From positions 82,270,909 to 82,334,908 of the forward strand of contig OY970820.1 of assembly GCA_963853835.1 (NCBI GenBank): a stretch of 64,000 nt of DNA, in the 5' to 3' direction. The notes under the pieces were generated by a model. It saw only the letters and a list, made by a program, of their open reading frames with translations, had not been told where the DNA came from and did not search any database. Within the stretch, counting starts at the first letter, position 1. Each line of letters begins with the position of its first letter. The stretch comes from Calendula officinalis. Lineage: Eukaryota > Streptophyta > Magnoliopsida > Asterales > Asteraceae. The position numbers were made by a program, and so were the translations under genes. Of this stretch, positions 48,781 through 59,862 are shown piece by piece.

Positions 48781-50307
48781 ATGATTGATCTCGAGCTCTC
48801 AACCTCCTTTCTGTTCTTACTCCTTCCATTAGCATTCTTCTTCTTCTTCTTCAAATCCATCTTCACAACTTCCTTAATCAAACCAACCGGAAAATTCACT
48901 CCAAGAGCATACCCATTCATCGGATCTTTGTTCCCTATACTACAAAACCGCCACCGGTTCATCCAATGGACCTCTGACATCGTCAACAACAGTCCAACTA
49001 AAACCGTCATGCTCCACCGCCCTCTAGGCCATGTCCGTGTCATGACCGCCAACCCCGCCGTCGTCCGCCACATTCTCAAAACCAGTTTCCACCTTTACCC
49101 GAAAGGCATGTCGGCGAGAAACAACGGGTATGATTTACTCGGTGACGGCATCTTCAACATCGACGGTGATGGGTGGAAGTTCCAAAGGCAGCTTTCAAGT
49201 CACGAATTCAACACAAAGTCTCTCCGGAATTTCGTCGAACATGTGGTGGACACTGAGCTTAATGACCGTCTACTGCCGATACTCGCCACCTCTGTTACCG
49301 GAACCACTGTTCTTGACTTCCAAGACATACTTCAACGATTCGCGTTTGATAACATATGCAAAATCGCATTCGGATATGATCCTGCTTACCTGACGCCGTC
49401 GTTGCCGGAGGCTATATTCGCCACCGCATTTGAAGAGGCTGTTTTCATCACAACCGGCAGAATCCGGTCAAACCTTCCATTAATATGGAAACTTAAACGG
49501 TTTCTCAACGTCGGTTCGGAGAAACGGTTACGTAACGCCGTCACCGTCGTTCGAGAATTCGCTAACAAAATCACCAAAGAAAAAAAACTACAGCTTGAAC
49601 AAAAATTGTCTCTCGATTCCGTTGATCTACTTCATCGGTTTCTAATATCCGGTCACTCCGATGAAAATTTCGTCGCCGATATTGTAATCAGTTTCATATT
49701 AGCTGGAAGAGACACAACGTCGGCGGCGTTGACGTGGTTCTTCTGGTTGCTTCACAAAAATCCTAAAGTCGAAATTGAGATTTTAAAGGAAATAAAATTG
49801 AAATCAGAAAACTCGATTTACGATGAAGTGAAAGATATGGTTTACACTCATGCTTCCCTCTGCGAAAGCATGAGACTTTACCCGCCGGTTCCTGTAAACG
49901 GGAAGCAAGCTGCGAATGACGACGTTTTGCCTGACGGAACTTTCGTGAAGAAAGGTTATCCTGTAACGTATCATATATACGCAATGGGGAGGTCTGAGGA
50001 GGTGTGGGGGTCTGACTGGCCGGAGTTCCGTCCGGAGAGGTGGTTGGAGAAGGATGTTTCAGGGCGGTGGGTGTTTAAAGCGAGGGATGTCTATGAATAT
50101 CCGGTGTTTCAGGCAGGGCCACGTGTCTGTTTAGGGAAGGAAATGGCGTTTTTGCAGATGAAGAGAGTGGTGGCGGGTGTTTTACGGAGGTTTAAGGTGG
50201 TTCCGGCAATGGATGAGGGTGTTGAGCCGGTTTATGTGTCTTATTTCACGGCGAAGATGAAAGGCGGGTTTCCGGTGCGTATTGAAGAACGGGTGGAGGT
50301 CAAGTGA
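48781..50307 (+). CDS. Cytochrome P450, CYP94 family (fatty-acid omega-hydroxylase type)
   Basis: An intact single exon of 508 codons, the usual size and gene structure for CYP94. An N-terminal hydrophobic anchor (LSTSFLFLLLPLAFFFFFF, residues 6-24) would hold it in the endoplasmic reticulum. P450 landmarks are all present: I-helix AGRDTT at about 308-313, ExxR (ESMR) at 362-365, FRPERW, and the haem loop FQAGPRVCLGKE with Cys450 as iron ligand. The CLGKEMAFLQMKRVVAGVL run is typical of CYP94. Known members hydroxylate the omega end of fatty acids (cutin and suberin monomers) or of jasmonoyl-isoleucine (CYP94B and CYP94C). I cannot separate the A, B and D subfamilies by eye, so the substrate is open. 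An upstream in-frame ATG at 48718 would add 21 residues but lies before the TATA box. Confidence 0.95.
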   Translation: MIDLELSTSFLFLLLPLAFFFFFFKSIFTTSLIKPTGKFTPRAYPFIGSLFPILQNRHRFIQWTSDIVNNSPTKTVMLHRPLGHVRVMTANPAVVRHILKTSFHLYPKGMSARNNGYDLLGDGIFNIDGDGWKFQRQLSSHEFNTKSLRNFVEHVVDTELNDRLLPILATSVTGTTVLDFQDILQRFAFDNICKIAFGYDPAYLTPSLPEAIFATAFEEAVFITTGRIRSNLPLIWKLKRFLNVGSEKRLRNAVTVVREFANKITKEKKLQLEQKLSLDSVDLLHRFLISGHSDENFVADIVISFILAGRDTTSAALTWFFWLLHKNPKVEIEILKEIKLKSENSIYDEVKDMVYTHASLCESMRLYPPVPVNGKQAANDDVLPDGTFVKKGYPVTYHIYAMGRSEEVWGSDWPEFRPERWLEKDVSGRWVFKARDVYEYPVFQAGPRVCLGKEMAFLQMKRVVAGVLRRFKVVPAMDEGVEPVYVSYFTAKMKGGFPVRIEERVEVK

Positions 50308-51870
50308 GAGTGGGGCCCTTCTTTAATTTCCTGGATTTAATTTGCTTCTGTCCACAAGACGATTGGGACCCACTGGTTACGTAATCACATATTCATATGG
50401 TCGTTAATGGTTGGACCTTTTATGGGGCGGGAAAACGATTGATAGTCGGTGAAATGTTTATCAAGCTTTGTATGATTAACTTGTATGTTTAGGATTGCCT
50501 TGACCAAAATGGTTACAAAGTTGTGAATTTTATGAACAAAAGTATGTAGATTTAAGTATTGTGTATTAATGGTTTGTTTATCTATACATTTTAATGTTTA
50601 GGTTTTCTAGTTCTTTGTAACTTTATAAAACTCTTATGTGCTCTAATAAAATGTTTGTATATAGTATTGTTTTTTTTTCGGTGTAATGCTTTATATGTTT
50701 GTATAAAAGCTTCGATAGTAGACTTTCACATTTTGTATTGTTATTTATTTCGTATGTTGTATCTTGTATCTTGTGGAGACAGTTTAGTGGACTGATTAAT
50801 CGATCATCATGTCCCGCTGTAAATAAACTAACAAAAAATGATTTTATAGTTCGTAACAAGTATGTTTGTTGATATAACATATATATGCCCATTTACTTAT
50901 TTTCATTGGCAAATAAACTTTGTCTCTTTCGATTTCAAGCCATAGAAAAATATGGTGGTACTTGATTACTAAAAATTAGTTCGCGTATTGGGCCTAACTT
51001 TTTCGTGAAATCGGGTATCAGATATCTCGCGTCTGGGTATATTGGGTATAGAACAAATAGAAATTTTTATCCGGAACCAAAATGTAATTAACTATATACC
51101 TAGAAATTTGTTTTAGTATAATCATGTTTATTATATAATTATTATCTATAAATCATTATAATATTACATGTATAAACTAACAAATATGATACAAACATCT
51201 GAAACCGGTTCCAAATATACTATTTCAGTTCCAATCGGGTCTATACCAAATTTATAGAACATATTATGTAAAACGGTCTAGGTTCATCCGGGTCGATTCT
51301 AAACCCGATCACATCCTATTATGCACCCTTATATAGTTAAACAACTTGATTATTAAACAAAGTAAAGGTTTTAGTCAAAAAAAATATTATCAACAGTGAA
51401 ATATATTAAAAACTAGCAAAAAAAAAACTACAAATGATGTGCATTTAGTTATAGAGAGTTCTACAATCGGATGAGCGAGGGTTCATATCCACTTGATCAA
51501 ATTCAAGCTTAGTATATGAATCCTACTCGATAGCCAAAGATTAGTTCGAGACACAAAATATAATGTTAGGAAATCTGACGGTTGATTTAGAGGAATTCAT
51601 TTTTATAACGGGTGATTTTTGTACCACATCATTTAATCTCAATACCATAATTGTTATTTTATATGTTTATACAATGTTCAATAATAGTTATACGATGTGG
51701 TGTATGCATTAAAATATTGGTACAATTATCGATTCTCTTTTGAAAAACTCCGGTTCCTACTAGTTTAATGTTAGAGAGGGGTGAAATAGGGAGTGCATAA
51801 GGATACGATGGAAGGAAAAATGGAGGTGACGTAAATACCCTCTGTTCGGAAGAAAAAAGAAACCCTAATT
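50308..51870. other. Intergenic, CYP94 3' region to MUSTANG promoter
   Basis: A/T-rich with no supported gene. Around 50990-51320 there are repeated short GGGTAT/ATCGGGT phrases like those in small non-autonomous DNA transposons, but I could not find terminal repeats or a duplication. Confidence 0.55.
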
Positions 51871-52870
51871 TTTTGGATCCGATATTCATATACCCCTCTC
51901 TTTCTTTCTTCGTTCCCCAATTGTGCCCTTCGTTGCCCTTTTTCTCAGCCCTCTTTCAGGTATTTCACCTCTTCACTTCAATTCTCCCCCACCACCCGCC
52001 AAATTCAATCTCCATAAATCCCCCTTTTTTCACTCCAATTTTAAACATTCGAACCCTAATCATTTGATTTTTAGATTATGCCTCTCTTCTCACGATCTGT
52101 TCTTCTTTTGCAGGTTTCTGTAGCCTTTTCTTCTTGGAACCACCAATTCTTTCCCAATTTTGGGGTTTCCTATCGCTGGATCTGTTGGGATTTTGGTGAG
52201 CCTTCTAACTGTTTTGTTATGCATCAAAATTAGGTTTCAGGTTGTGTTGTTTTGTGTAAATTATCGTTCGGTTTTCGTTTTTGTTTTCTACGTAATTTTT
52301 TCTTCCGATTTGAAATTACTACCTTTTTAAGTCAAAAGAGCTGAGATTTGAGTAGTGATGCGAATTTGTGTTTTATTCTGTTGCAAATTTGAAACCAACA
52401 TGATCATAATCTAATTCATAGTCTAGGTCAAGGGCATAGTTGTGATTGCTGATTATTGTGATTTGAAGTTGCAGCGTCAGTTTTAAATGTTTTGGTAAAC
52501 AGATTATGATTTTATGATAATTGAGGGTCAAAGTTATCAAAATTTAGATAATCTGGTGAGGGGTTGCTGGAAGAAAATTGATTGTTGAGGTAACTGTTAA
52601 GTTCTCTAACTATCACTAGCTTTTAACAACTGATTATCCTCTTATGATTCTTGAAGTCACAATGAACACTTTGAAAACACACATCCAAACAACCCCTTTG
52701 TGATAATTCATATATTATGTATGTTAGTTCATGTAGCTGCTTACGACTGCTGATGATTTAGCTTGATAAAAGATTCTGATTGTAAACTTTTGTTGAAACA
52801 GGGTAATTAATGTTTCTTATCTTGTTGATCTGAAAGTATATTTGAAAGTATTCTGAATAACAAACATACA
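51871..52870 (+). promoter_or_regulatory. MUSTANG-like gene leader with intron(s)
   Basis: A CT-rich leader (51890-52140) is followed by an intron-like segment from 52196 (TTTTG|GTGAG) to 52801 (TTGAAACAG), placing the ATG 69 bases after the acceptor. A second, smaller intron from about 51960 (TTTCAG|GTATTT) to 52113 (TTTTGCAG) is possible. Leader introns often raise or pattern plant gene expression. Both are read from splice consensus only. Confidence 0.55.
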
Positions 52871-55153
52871 ATGGACAACCATGAGATGATTATCGGGCCA
52901 AGGCCCGATATACAACTGGTTCAAAACCAACAATTGGGATTAAGACACAATCAAAATTTAGGCATTGGGCAAAATCATAATATGGGATTAGGGCATACCC
53001 ACAACTACAAGCACGAGACAAAATTAAGCAATAATAATAATCAAGATATACATTTAACACATGATCGTGAGTTGCTACTAAACCATGAGATACCAACCAA
53101 TTTCGATGATAACAATCAACACGATAATGTATACGATGAAAACGATGAAGAAGACGATGATGATAATCTTGATCATGACATCGATCACAATCAAAACAGA
53201 ATCAAAAACCATGATTCCCATTTAGTTCTTTCTGATCAAACTCACGAATTAGGGTTACCCGATAACCACGAGCTCGACGAAAACCTAGACCTCGTGGTGC
53301 ACCAACACCCGCACCCCGAAATGGGTCTGGTCCCGTTATCGGTTCAACACCCGGACCTTGACCTCGTGGTTACAACCCCGGTTATCCAAACCCGAACCCT
53401 AACCCCGTCACCAAACTATGAGTTAATGGTTGGTCAAGAATTTCCCGATGTTACAAGCTGTCGAAGAGCATTAAGACACACTGCAATTGCTCTGCATTTC
53501 GAGATACAAACCGTGAAATCGGATAAAACCCGGTTTACTGCCAAGTGTGCAAGTGACGGCTGCCCGTGGAGGATTCATGCTGCAAAACTGCCAGGTGTCC
53601 CGACATTTACAATCAGAACAATTCATGCTGAACACACGTGTGGCGGGATTGCACATTTGGGTCACCAACAAGCTTCGGTTCAATGGGTTGCTAATTCGGT
53701 TGAACAACGGTTGAAAGAAAACCCGCAATGCAAACCGAAAGAAATTCTTGAAGAAATTCATCGGGTTCACGGGATTACTTTATCATATAAACAAGCGTGG
53801 AGAGGTAAAGAAAGAATTATGGCAGCTTTACGGGGTTCGTTTGAGGAAGATTATCGGCTTTTACCGCAATATTGTGATCAAGTTAGAAGAACGAATCCCG
53901 AGAGTATAGCATCGGTTTATGTAAACCCGAATGATAACTGTTTTCAACGGTTATTTATCTCGTTTCAAGCTTCGATTTACGGGTTTTTGAACGCTTGTAG
54001 ACCGCTTCTCGGGCTGGATAGAACTGTTTTGAAAAGTAAGTATCTTGGAACGTTACTTTTTGCAACGGGTTTTGATGGTGACGGTGCGTTATTTCCGTTA
54101 GCTTTTGGGGTTGTTGATGAAGAAAATAACGATAATTGGATGTGGTTTCTTTCCGAGTTGCATAATTTGTTGGAAATTAACACCGAAAACATGCCGAGAT
54201 TGACGATTTTATCCGACAGACAGAAAAGTGTCGTTGACGGTGTGGAAGCAAATTTCCCGACAGCTTTTCACGGGTTTTGCATGCTTCATCTTTCCGAGAG
54301 CTTCAGAAAAGAATTTAATAATACGATGCTTGTTAACCTTTTATGGGATGCTGCAAATTCGTTAACCGTTATGGAATTCGAATCGAAAATCTTGGAAATT
54401 GAAGAGATTTCACAAGAAGCTGCTTACTGGATCAGACGGGTGCCCGCCCGTTTATGGGCCACCGCTTATTTCGAAGGAACCCGTTTCGGTCATTTGACGG
54501 CTAACATAGTCGAATCATTAAATGCGTGGATTCTAGAAGCTTCCGGACTCCCGATAATCCAAATGATGGAATGTATCCGTAGACAGTTAATGACATGGTT
54601 TAACGAGCGCCGTGAAACGAGCATGCAGTGGACTTCGATTCTGGTCCCCACAGCCGAAAGACGGGTCTCAGAAGCCATTGACCGGGCCCGCACGTACCAG
54701 GTTTTACGGGCCAACGAAGCTGAATTCGAGGTTATATCTCATGAAGGAACAAACATCGTTGATATTCGGAACCGTTGCTGTTTATGCAGAGGATGGCAGT
54801 TATACGGGCTGCCATGTGCACATGCGGTTGCGGCTTTACTCTCTTGTAGGCAAAATGTTCATCGGTTTACTGAAAGTTGTTTTACGGTTGCGAATTATCG
54901 GAAAGCGTATTCGCAAACGATTCATCCGGTACCCGATAAAACTCTTTGGAAAGAAATTGAAGGAATTACACAAGGTGAAAATGGTAGTTTGACTGAAATT
55001 GTTATTAATCCACCGAAATCACTTAGGCCACCGGGAAGACCGAGAAAGAGACGGGTTCGGTCAGAAGATAGAGGGCGTGTGAAACGGATCGTGCATTGTA
55101 GTCGGTGCAATCAAACGGGTCATTTTAGGACTACTTGTTCTGCGCCTATTTGA
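52871..55153 (+). CDS. MUSTANG-A-like domesticated Mutator transposase
   Basis: An intact 760-codon single exon. Residues 1-180 are low-complexity: His/Asn/Gly repeats (LGLRHNQNLGIGQNHN), then acidic and His/Asp runs. The MuDR N-terminal domain begins at about 183 (MVGQEFPDVTSCRRALRH, CASDGCPWRIHA). The MULE DDE-type transposase core spans about 350-560, with D in LDRTVLK (about 382), D in LSDRQKSV (about 446) and E in VESLNAW (about 546). A SWIM zinc finger follows at about 635-660 (CCLCRGWQLYGLPCAH) and a CCHC knuckle at about 741-755. No terminal inverted repeats are seen nearby. MUSTANG genes are host genes derived from Mutator transposases and affect growth and flowering. Absence of a PB1 domain places it in the A group (MUG1-4 type). 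Whether it still binds or cuts DNA is unknown. Confidence 0.92.
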   Translation: MDNHEMIIGPRPDIQLVQNQQLGLRHNQNLGIGQNHNMGLGHTHNYKHETKLSNNNNQDIHLTHDRELLLNHEIPTNFDDNNQHDNVYDENDEEDDDDNLDHDIDHNQNRIKNHDSHLVLSDQTHELGLPDNHELDENLDLVVHQHPHPEMGLVPLSVQHPDLDLVVTTPVIQTRTLTPSPNYELMVGQEFPDVTSCRRALRHTAIALHFEIQTVKSDKTRFTAKCASDGCPWRIHAAKLPGVPTFTIRTIHAEHTCGGIAHLGHQQASVQWVANSVEQRLKENPQCKPKEILEEIHRVHGITLSYKQAWRGKERIMAALRGSFEEDYRLLPQYCDQVRRTNPESIASVYVNPNDNCFQRLFISFQASIYGFLNACRPLLGLDRTVLKSKYLGTLLFATGFDGDGALFPLAFGVVDEENNDNWMWFLSELHNLLEINTENMPRLTILSDRQKSVVDGVEANFPTAFHGFCMLHLSESFRKEFNNTMLVNLLWDAANSLTVMEFESKILEIEEISQEAAYWIRRVPARLWATAYFEGTRFGHLTANIVESLNAWILEASGLPIIQMMECIRRQLMTWFNERRETSMQWTSILVPTAERRVSEAIDRARTYQVLRANEAEFEVISHEGTNIVDIRNRCCLCRGWQLYGLPCAHAVAALLSCRQNVHRFTESCFTVANYRKAYSQTIHPVPDKTLWKEIEGITQGENGSLTEIVINPPKSLRPPGRPRKRRVRSEDRGRVKRIVHCSRCNQTGHFRTTCSAPI

Positions 55154-56014
55154 CGATTATTGTTGATTGGTATGGTATATGATCGTATGTGGATAAGATA
55201 TTATTAGGTGTTTGTGTTTCGGTTTAAATAAGTTGAGATGGATGTGGGTTTTTGATGAATTGTTTTACAGTTTATTTTCAGTTAAGGGTATATATTGGCT
55301 AAACTTTTGAAGCATTGTACGAGTATAATTAGCTATTTACTATTTTTCTGTAATATATATATAAACTGGTGCAAGTTTGGCTTCTTTAGAGAATTAAGTG
55401 GCGTCGCTGATAACAAGTTCGATCTATTGTCTAGATAAATAATGATTAGATTATTTACTTAGGTAAATAATTACTAGATGGTCTGGATAAGATTTGAAAA
55501 TGACTATGTAACAGTTAGGTTCCATACATCATTAGCAAAATTGGGTTCGATCCATTACCTAGATAAATAGGATTTGGTTTTCCTTAGATAAACATTTACC
55601 GTTTGGAAAAAGTTTGAAAATAACTATATAACACTTACGTTACATATATTATTAGCAAAGGTGATGTTATAAGTAATCTGTAATAAGAGTAGAACAATTA
55701 AGGAAATTGATGTTGTAGAGCTAATTTTCACAGTTTTTAGTTGCTTTTTCAAAGGAAATTGTGTGCGATATTGAGATCAAAACGACGTCGTCATTCCATA
55801 AACCATACAACTAATGTTTTCTTTTAATACTTCATGAAATAAATATCATCTTTCTGCAATATTAAAGTGCCCAACCACGCAAAATAATATTACAAATTTC
55901 CTTTTTCCATCTCTCTCGCCCTCAATTTCATCTTTCTGCAATATTCAGATCCAAAACTTTCCTCCCAACATATCATGATCACCTTCTCCTAAACTCAAAA
56001 GTCGATCATCAAAC
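55154..56014. other. MUSTANG 3' region and NADKc-like promoter
   Basis: The first part is the likely 3' untranslated tail. The middle holds a diverged tandem duplication (listed separately). The last 150 bases are CT-rich and lead into the next gene's ATG at 56015. No ORF is supported. Confidence 0.6.
55417..55663 (+). repeat. Diverged tandem duplication, two units of about 120-128 bp
   Basis: Units 55417-55544 and 55545-55663 both start GTTCGATC(T/C)ATT, contain CTAGATAAATA and end CAT(C/T)ATTAGCAAA, with many substitutions between. Function unknown. Confidence 0.75.
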
Positions 56015-59000
56015 ATGGAGAAATGTGAAGAAATTATACATGAATTAAAAGAGTCCATATCATCAAAAGTTTTAGATTCCTATGATGACGATAATATATG
56101 TACTCAAATCATCTTAGCATCTTCAATTGGTTTGATCATTGCAGCTGTAATGCACATTCGGTTAAAGAAACCACCGTATCATAAAATCATCCCATGGATT
56201 CGTGTTTCGAATATCAGTCAACCGTTGAAGCTCGAGAGATTTCCTGATTATGTAGGTATACATAAAAACCCTCTAGCATTTATTTAAAAAACAAATTTGT
56301 GTACATGTGTTAATGTGTGATTGTGTATGCCCGAATGCAGCTCGGCAGTTGGGGTTTGTGGATAGACGAGAATGCCCCTGTTTGTGCAAATTAGCTTCGG
56401 ATTATATTTGGAAAAAAGAAGGTTGTGAGGAAGATATATATTCGTATTTTGGAGACGATCCACATGCGGATTCGTTGTTTGTAAAGTTGATTGAGGAATT
56501 TGAGAGATGTATTCTTAGTTACTTTGCTTTTCATTGGAGCCATGCTTCTTTTATGATTAGTCAGGTACTAAAATCTGTTGGTTCATAACTAAAATTATAC
56601 ATTATGTTACAACTAATTATCTCATTTCTTTGTTTCTCGAATCTTAAAATCTCAGGTTTTGGGTCCTGATGGACACGAGCCGAAAAAGAAGTTCAAGAAC
56701 ATAGTCATGCAAGCCACAAGGTACGATTTTTTGTGTTCATATTTACAAACAGTATTTTGATTTTTAAAATGGAACAGGGAACAAAGATTTGAGAGAGTGA
56801 CAAAGAACCTTAAAGTAGCAAGAGTTTTTACAACATTAGTAGAGGAAATGAAGGCGATAAGGCTTGTATCTACAGACGATTCACAGTGTACGGATGTTAT
56901 GGTTCCAATGGCCCACCAAGATCGTAGCCCGCTACTACTTTTTATGGGTGGCGGTATGGGAGCTGGAAAAAGTACTGTTCTTAAAGATATTCTTCACGAG
57001 TAAGCCCGTTTTAAAAATAAGGGTAATCTCTAATAATAGACCTAATAAAAACCAAAATTCTCAAAAAAAACTTCACTTTCAAATCTTCCCAAAATAGAAT
57101 GCGCGTCTTGTGCGACTCCACACAAAATTTGACAAGTGTGGTATGATCGCACAAGAAATATATATCCAGGGCCGGTCCAATGAATTTTGATGCTCTGGGC
57201 GAAGTAGAAAAAGATGCCCCCACTTGTAAACGTGGCGACTAATGATATACAATATAACATTAATTCTACAGCAAGCAAATAATAACAAAACTATTAAAAA
57301 ATTAAAGTGTACAAGTGATGACATCAATAGATAATTGCAGGAAAAAAAACAGTCAACAATTCACGAATAGAGAGTGACATCAATGGCAATTGACATAAAA
57401 TATAGACTACATAATTGTTACTCCTATAACGTAAAAAAATCATTTTTGTTACATGTTTTATTAATTTCCCTAAAATATAGACTAGATAATTGTTGTGATG
57501 TAAAAAAGCATTTTTGTTACATTTTCTATGCCTCATTCTTAAAGAATTTGTAACTTAGATGTCAATTTGATTGCTAATAACCTGATAACCTAAACACACA
57601 AACTACACTAAGGATAAACCTAATCAAATTATTAAAGAGGGGGGTTTTAAACCAACAATTAACAAGGTTAAGCTCCAATAAAAATCATCTTTTCTTATCA
57701 CTTCATCATACTTTTGAGTATTTGTTAATGGATTTTTGGTAGTTGTGCGTTTAGATGGGAATTCACAACAGATCTCTTAATTCATGTGTGTTATAGGTGT
57801 CTGTGTGTGTTTTAAAGAACAAAGTGCAAAATTCATTATCCACTGTGAACAAAAGTATGCATTAAAATAAAACAAATTCTCAAATAAAAAACACAAACGC
57901 ACACATACCTGAATATTTACTAAAATCTGATGGAGAATGAGAGGGTTTACTCAATTAGAAATCATTCCACGAAGAGAAAAAACTAAAACAAACCTAATTT
58001 TTAAAACCACTGCATTTACGTCTCTATTCACTCTTCTCATTTTTCGATTAAGACTAGTAGACAACCAAAATTGACTTTGCTCTGCTCGTTTAATTCTTGT
58101 TGTGATTTGTGAATCGTGCCTCCTCGAAAACTTCAATCGTCGACTTCGCCTTCTCGTTTTCCCTCTGCCCTTCTCTGCTTCGGTGCTTTCACGCATTATT
58201 ATATTTCTTAATTCTTAGCAGATAAAAAATGAATAATGGACCCAAAGCTGATGCCCCTTCTTAGTTGCTGCCCTGGGCTCAAGCCCAGCTCGCCCATGGC
58301 ATGGGCCGGGCCTGTATATATCTACCTGCCACATGGAATCGCACAAAAAACATAAGTCACGTGCACGGAAGTCCTAGAAGTTGTTTATTGGAAACTAGGT
58401 CTATTTTGTTAATTACCTCTAAAACATATACTGTTCATAAAATCGTGTTTGAATGTGTTTCTAAATAGCCATATATATAATCTCATAAGCAAAAGTATAT
58501 TATGGTTTTAGTGTTGAATGTGCAGACCATTTTGGGCAGGAGCATCAGCAAATGCCGTTGTAATAGAAGCAGATGCCTTCAAAGAATCTGATGTTATTTA
58601 CAGAGCTCTTAGTTCCAGAGGCCATCATGATATGCTTCATACAGCTGAGCTGGCATGCTACCTTCTCTTTATCTTATATATATTTTTTTTTACAAGTGTA
58701 GAATATACTTATAATAAATTAAGCTGATGAATAACAGGTGCACCAATCGTCTACGGATGCAGCATCATCGCTCCTTGTAACAGCACTAAACGAAGGCCGA
58801 GATGTGATCATGGACGGGACCCTCTCGTGGGTCCCGTTTGTTGTGCAAACAATAACAATGGCGAGAAACGTTCATCGCAAACGTTACCGTATGGGGCCCG
58901 GTTACAAAGTGAATTCAGACGGAAGTGTTATTGAGAACTATTGGGAACGATTTGACGAAGAAAGCGAATTAGTAGATGATAATCATAAGAGAAGACCATA

Positions 59001-59862
59001 CAGGATAGAACTAGTTGGTGTTGTTTGTGATCCTTATTTAGCTGTCATAAGAGGCATTAGGTAATATACCCAACCCTTTTTTGTACCAATTTTTTATTTT
59101 TATTTTTTTTTCAAAAGGGTATTCCTGTTATAAGGGCTTCACGGAGTGGCCGTTTTCGAACCTCCTCATGCTCATCTGGTAAATGTTAACTCGGAGAGGG
59201 ATTGACCATGTGACTTCTAGGAAGTCATTTGGGAGTTCTTACCACTAGGCCACTACCAGATGGTTTTTGTACCATTTTATCGTTTTTTAAATTTTGTTGT
59301 GTTTAATTTTGTTTTTGTTAACAGGAGAGCGATTATGTGCCGAAGAGCTGTGAGGGTTAGATCACAGTTAACATCGCACAAACGATTTGCAAAGGCGTTT
59401 ATGACGTATTGTCAACTTGTAGACGATGCGAGACTATATCTAACCAACGCATTAGATGGACCACCCAAGGTATTTGCAGTCAATTTATATTTTGAGGTCT
59501 TGGCTTATAATAACAATGTGGTTTTACATTTGTGCACACTTTGTGATTGTACACAATTTTGGTCATTCTGATGTGGAATACTTATGAAAAATGTGATATG
59601 CTAACAAGAAAGATGATTTGTACAGCTAATAGGATGGAAATGTAAAGAAAAGACATTATTGGTTGATCCAGACGAGATACATATATTGCAAACGGTCGAA
59701 AGGTTGAACGAGAAAGCAGAGTCGATATATGAACTTCATAAGAAAAAGAACCCAGCTAACCAACGAGGCTCGGTTTGGAAAGACATTGTTCTGTCACCTA
59801 CAAGGTTACGTATCCAGAGAGAGCTCAAGTATTCCATTCAGAAAGCTGAATCAATGAAATAA
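56015..59862 (+). CDS. Calmodulin-dependent NAD kinase (NADKc-like), 8 exons
   Basis: Exons: 56015-56255, 56341-56564, 56656-56720, 56778-56999, 58526-58652, 58738-59060, 59325-59469, 59626-59862. Spliced, they give 527 codons plus stop, all in frame. Residues 31-48 (QIILASSIGLIIAAVMHI) form a membrane segment. A Lys-rich amphipathic stretch at about 164-203 (KKKFKNIVMQATREQRF) fits the calmodulin-binding region described for NADKc. A P-loop kinase domain of the zeta-toxin fold follows, with Walker A GGGMGAGKST (Lys241) and VIMDGTLSW. NADKc in Arabidopsis uses ATP to convert NAD to NADP when calcium-calmodulin binds and supplies NADPH for the oxidative burst. The fifth intron (58653-58737) starts GC instead of GT; no GT lies nearby. 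The fourth intron (1,526 bp) hosts a hAT element. The gene looks intact. Confidence 0.92.
57167..58314. mobile_element. Non-autonomous hAT transposon in NADKc-like intron 4, TSD TATATATC
   Basis: The ends CAGGGCCGGTCCA and, reversed, CAGGCCCGGCCCA are imperfect terminal inverted repeats of hAT type (CAGGG start). An 8-bp duplication TATATATC flanks the element at 57159-57166 and 58315-58322, the diagnostic length for hAT. It is 1,148 bp with no transposase ORF, so it must be moved in trans. Inside, a block of about 75 bases is tandemly repeated (AAAATATAGACTA(C/G)ATAATTG near 57399 and 57473). It lies well away from the intron's splice sites. Confidence 0.88.

Noticed and set aside
57011..58196. 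Several minus-strand ORFs in NADKc-like intron 4
   Set aside because: All lie in or across the ends of the hAT element and none shows a transposase domain.
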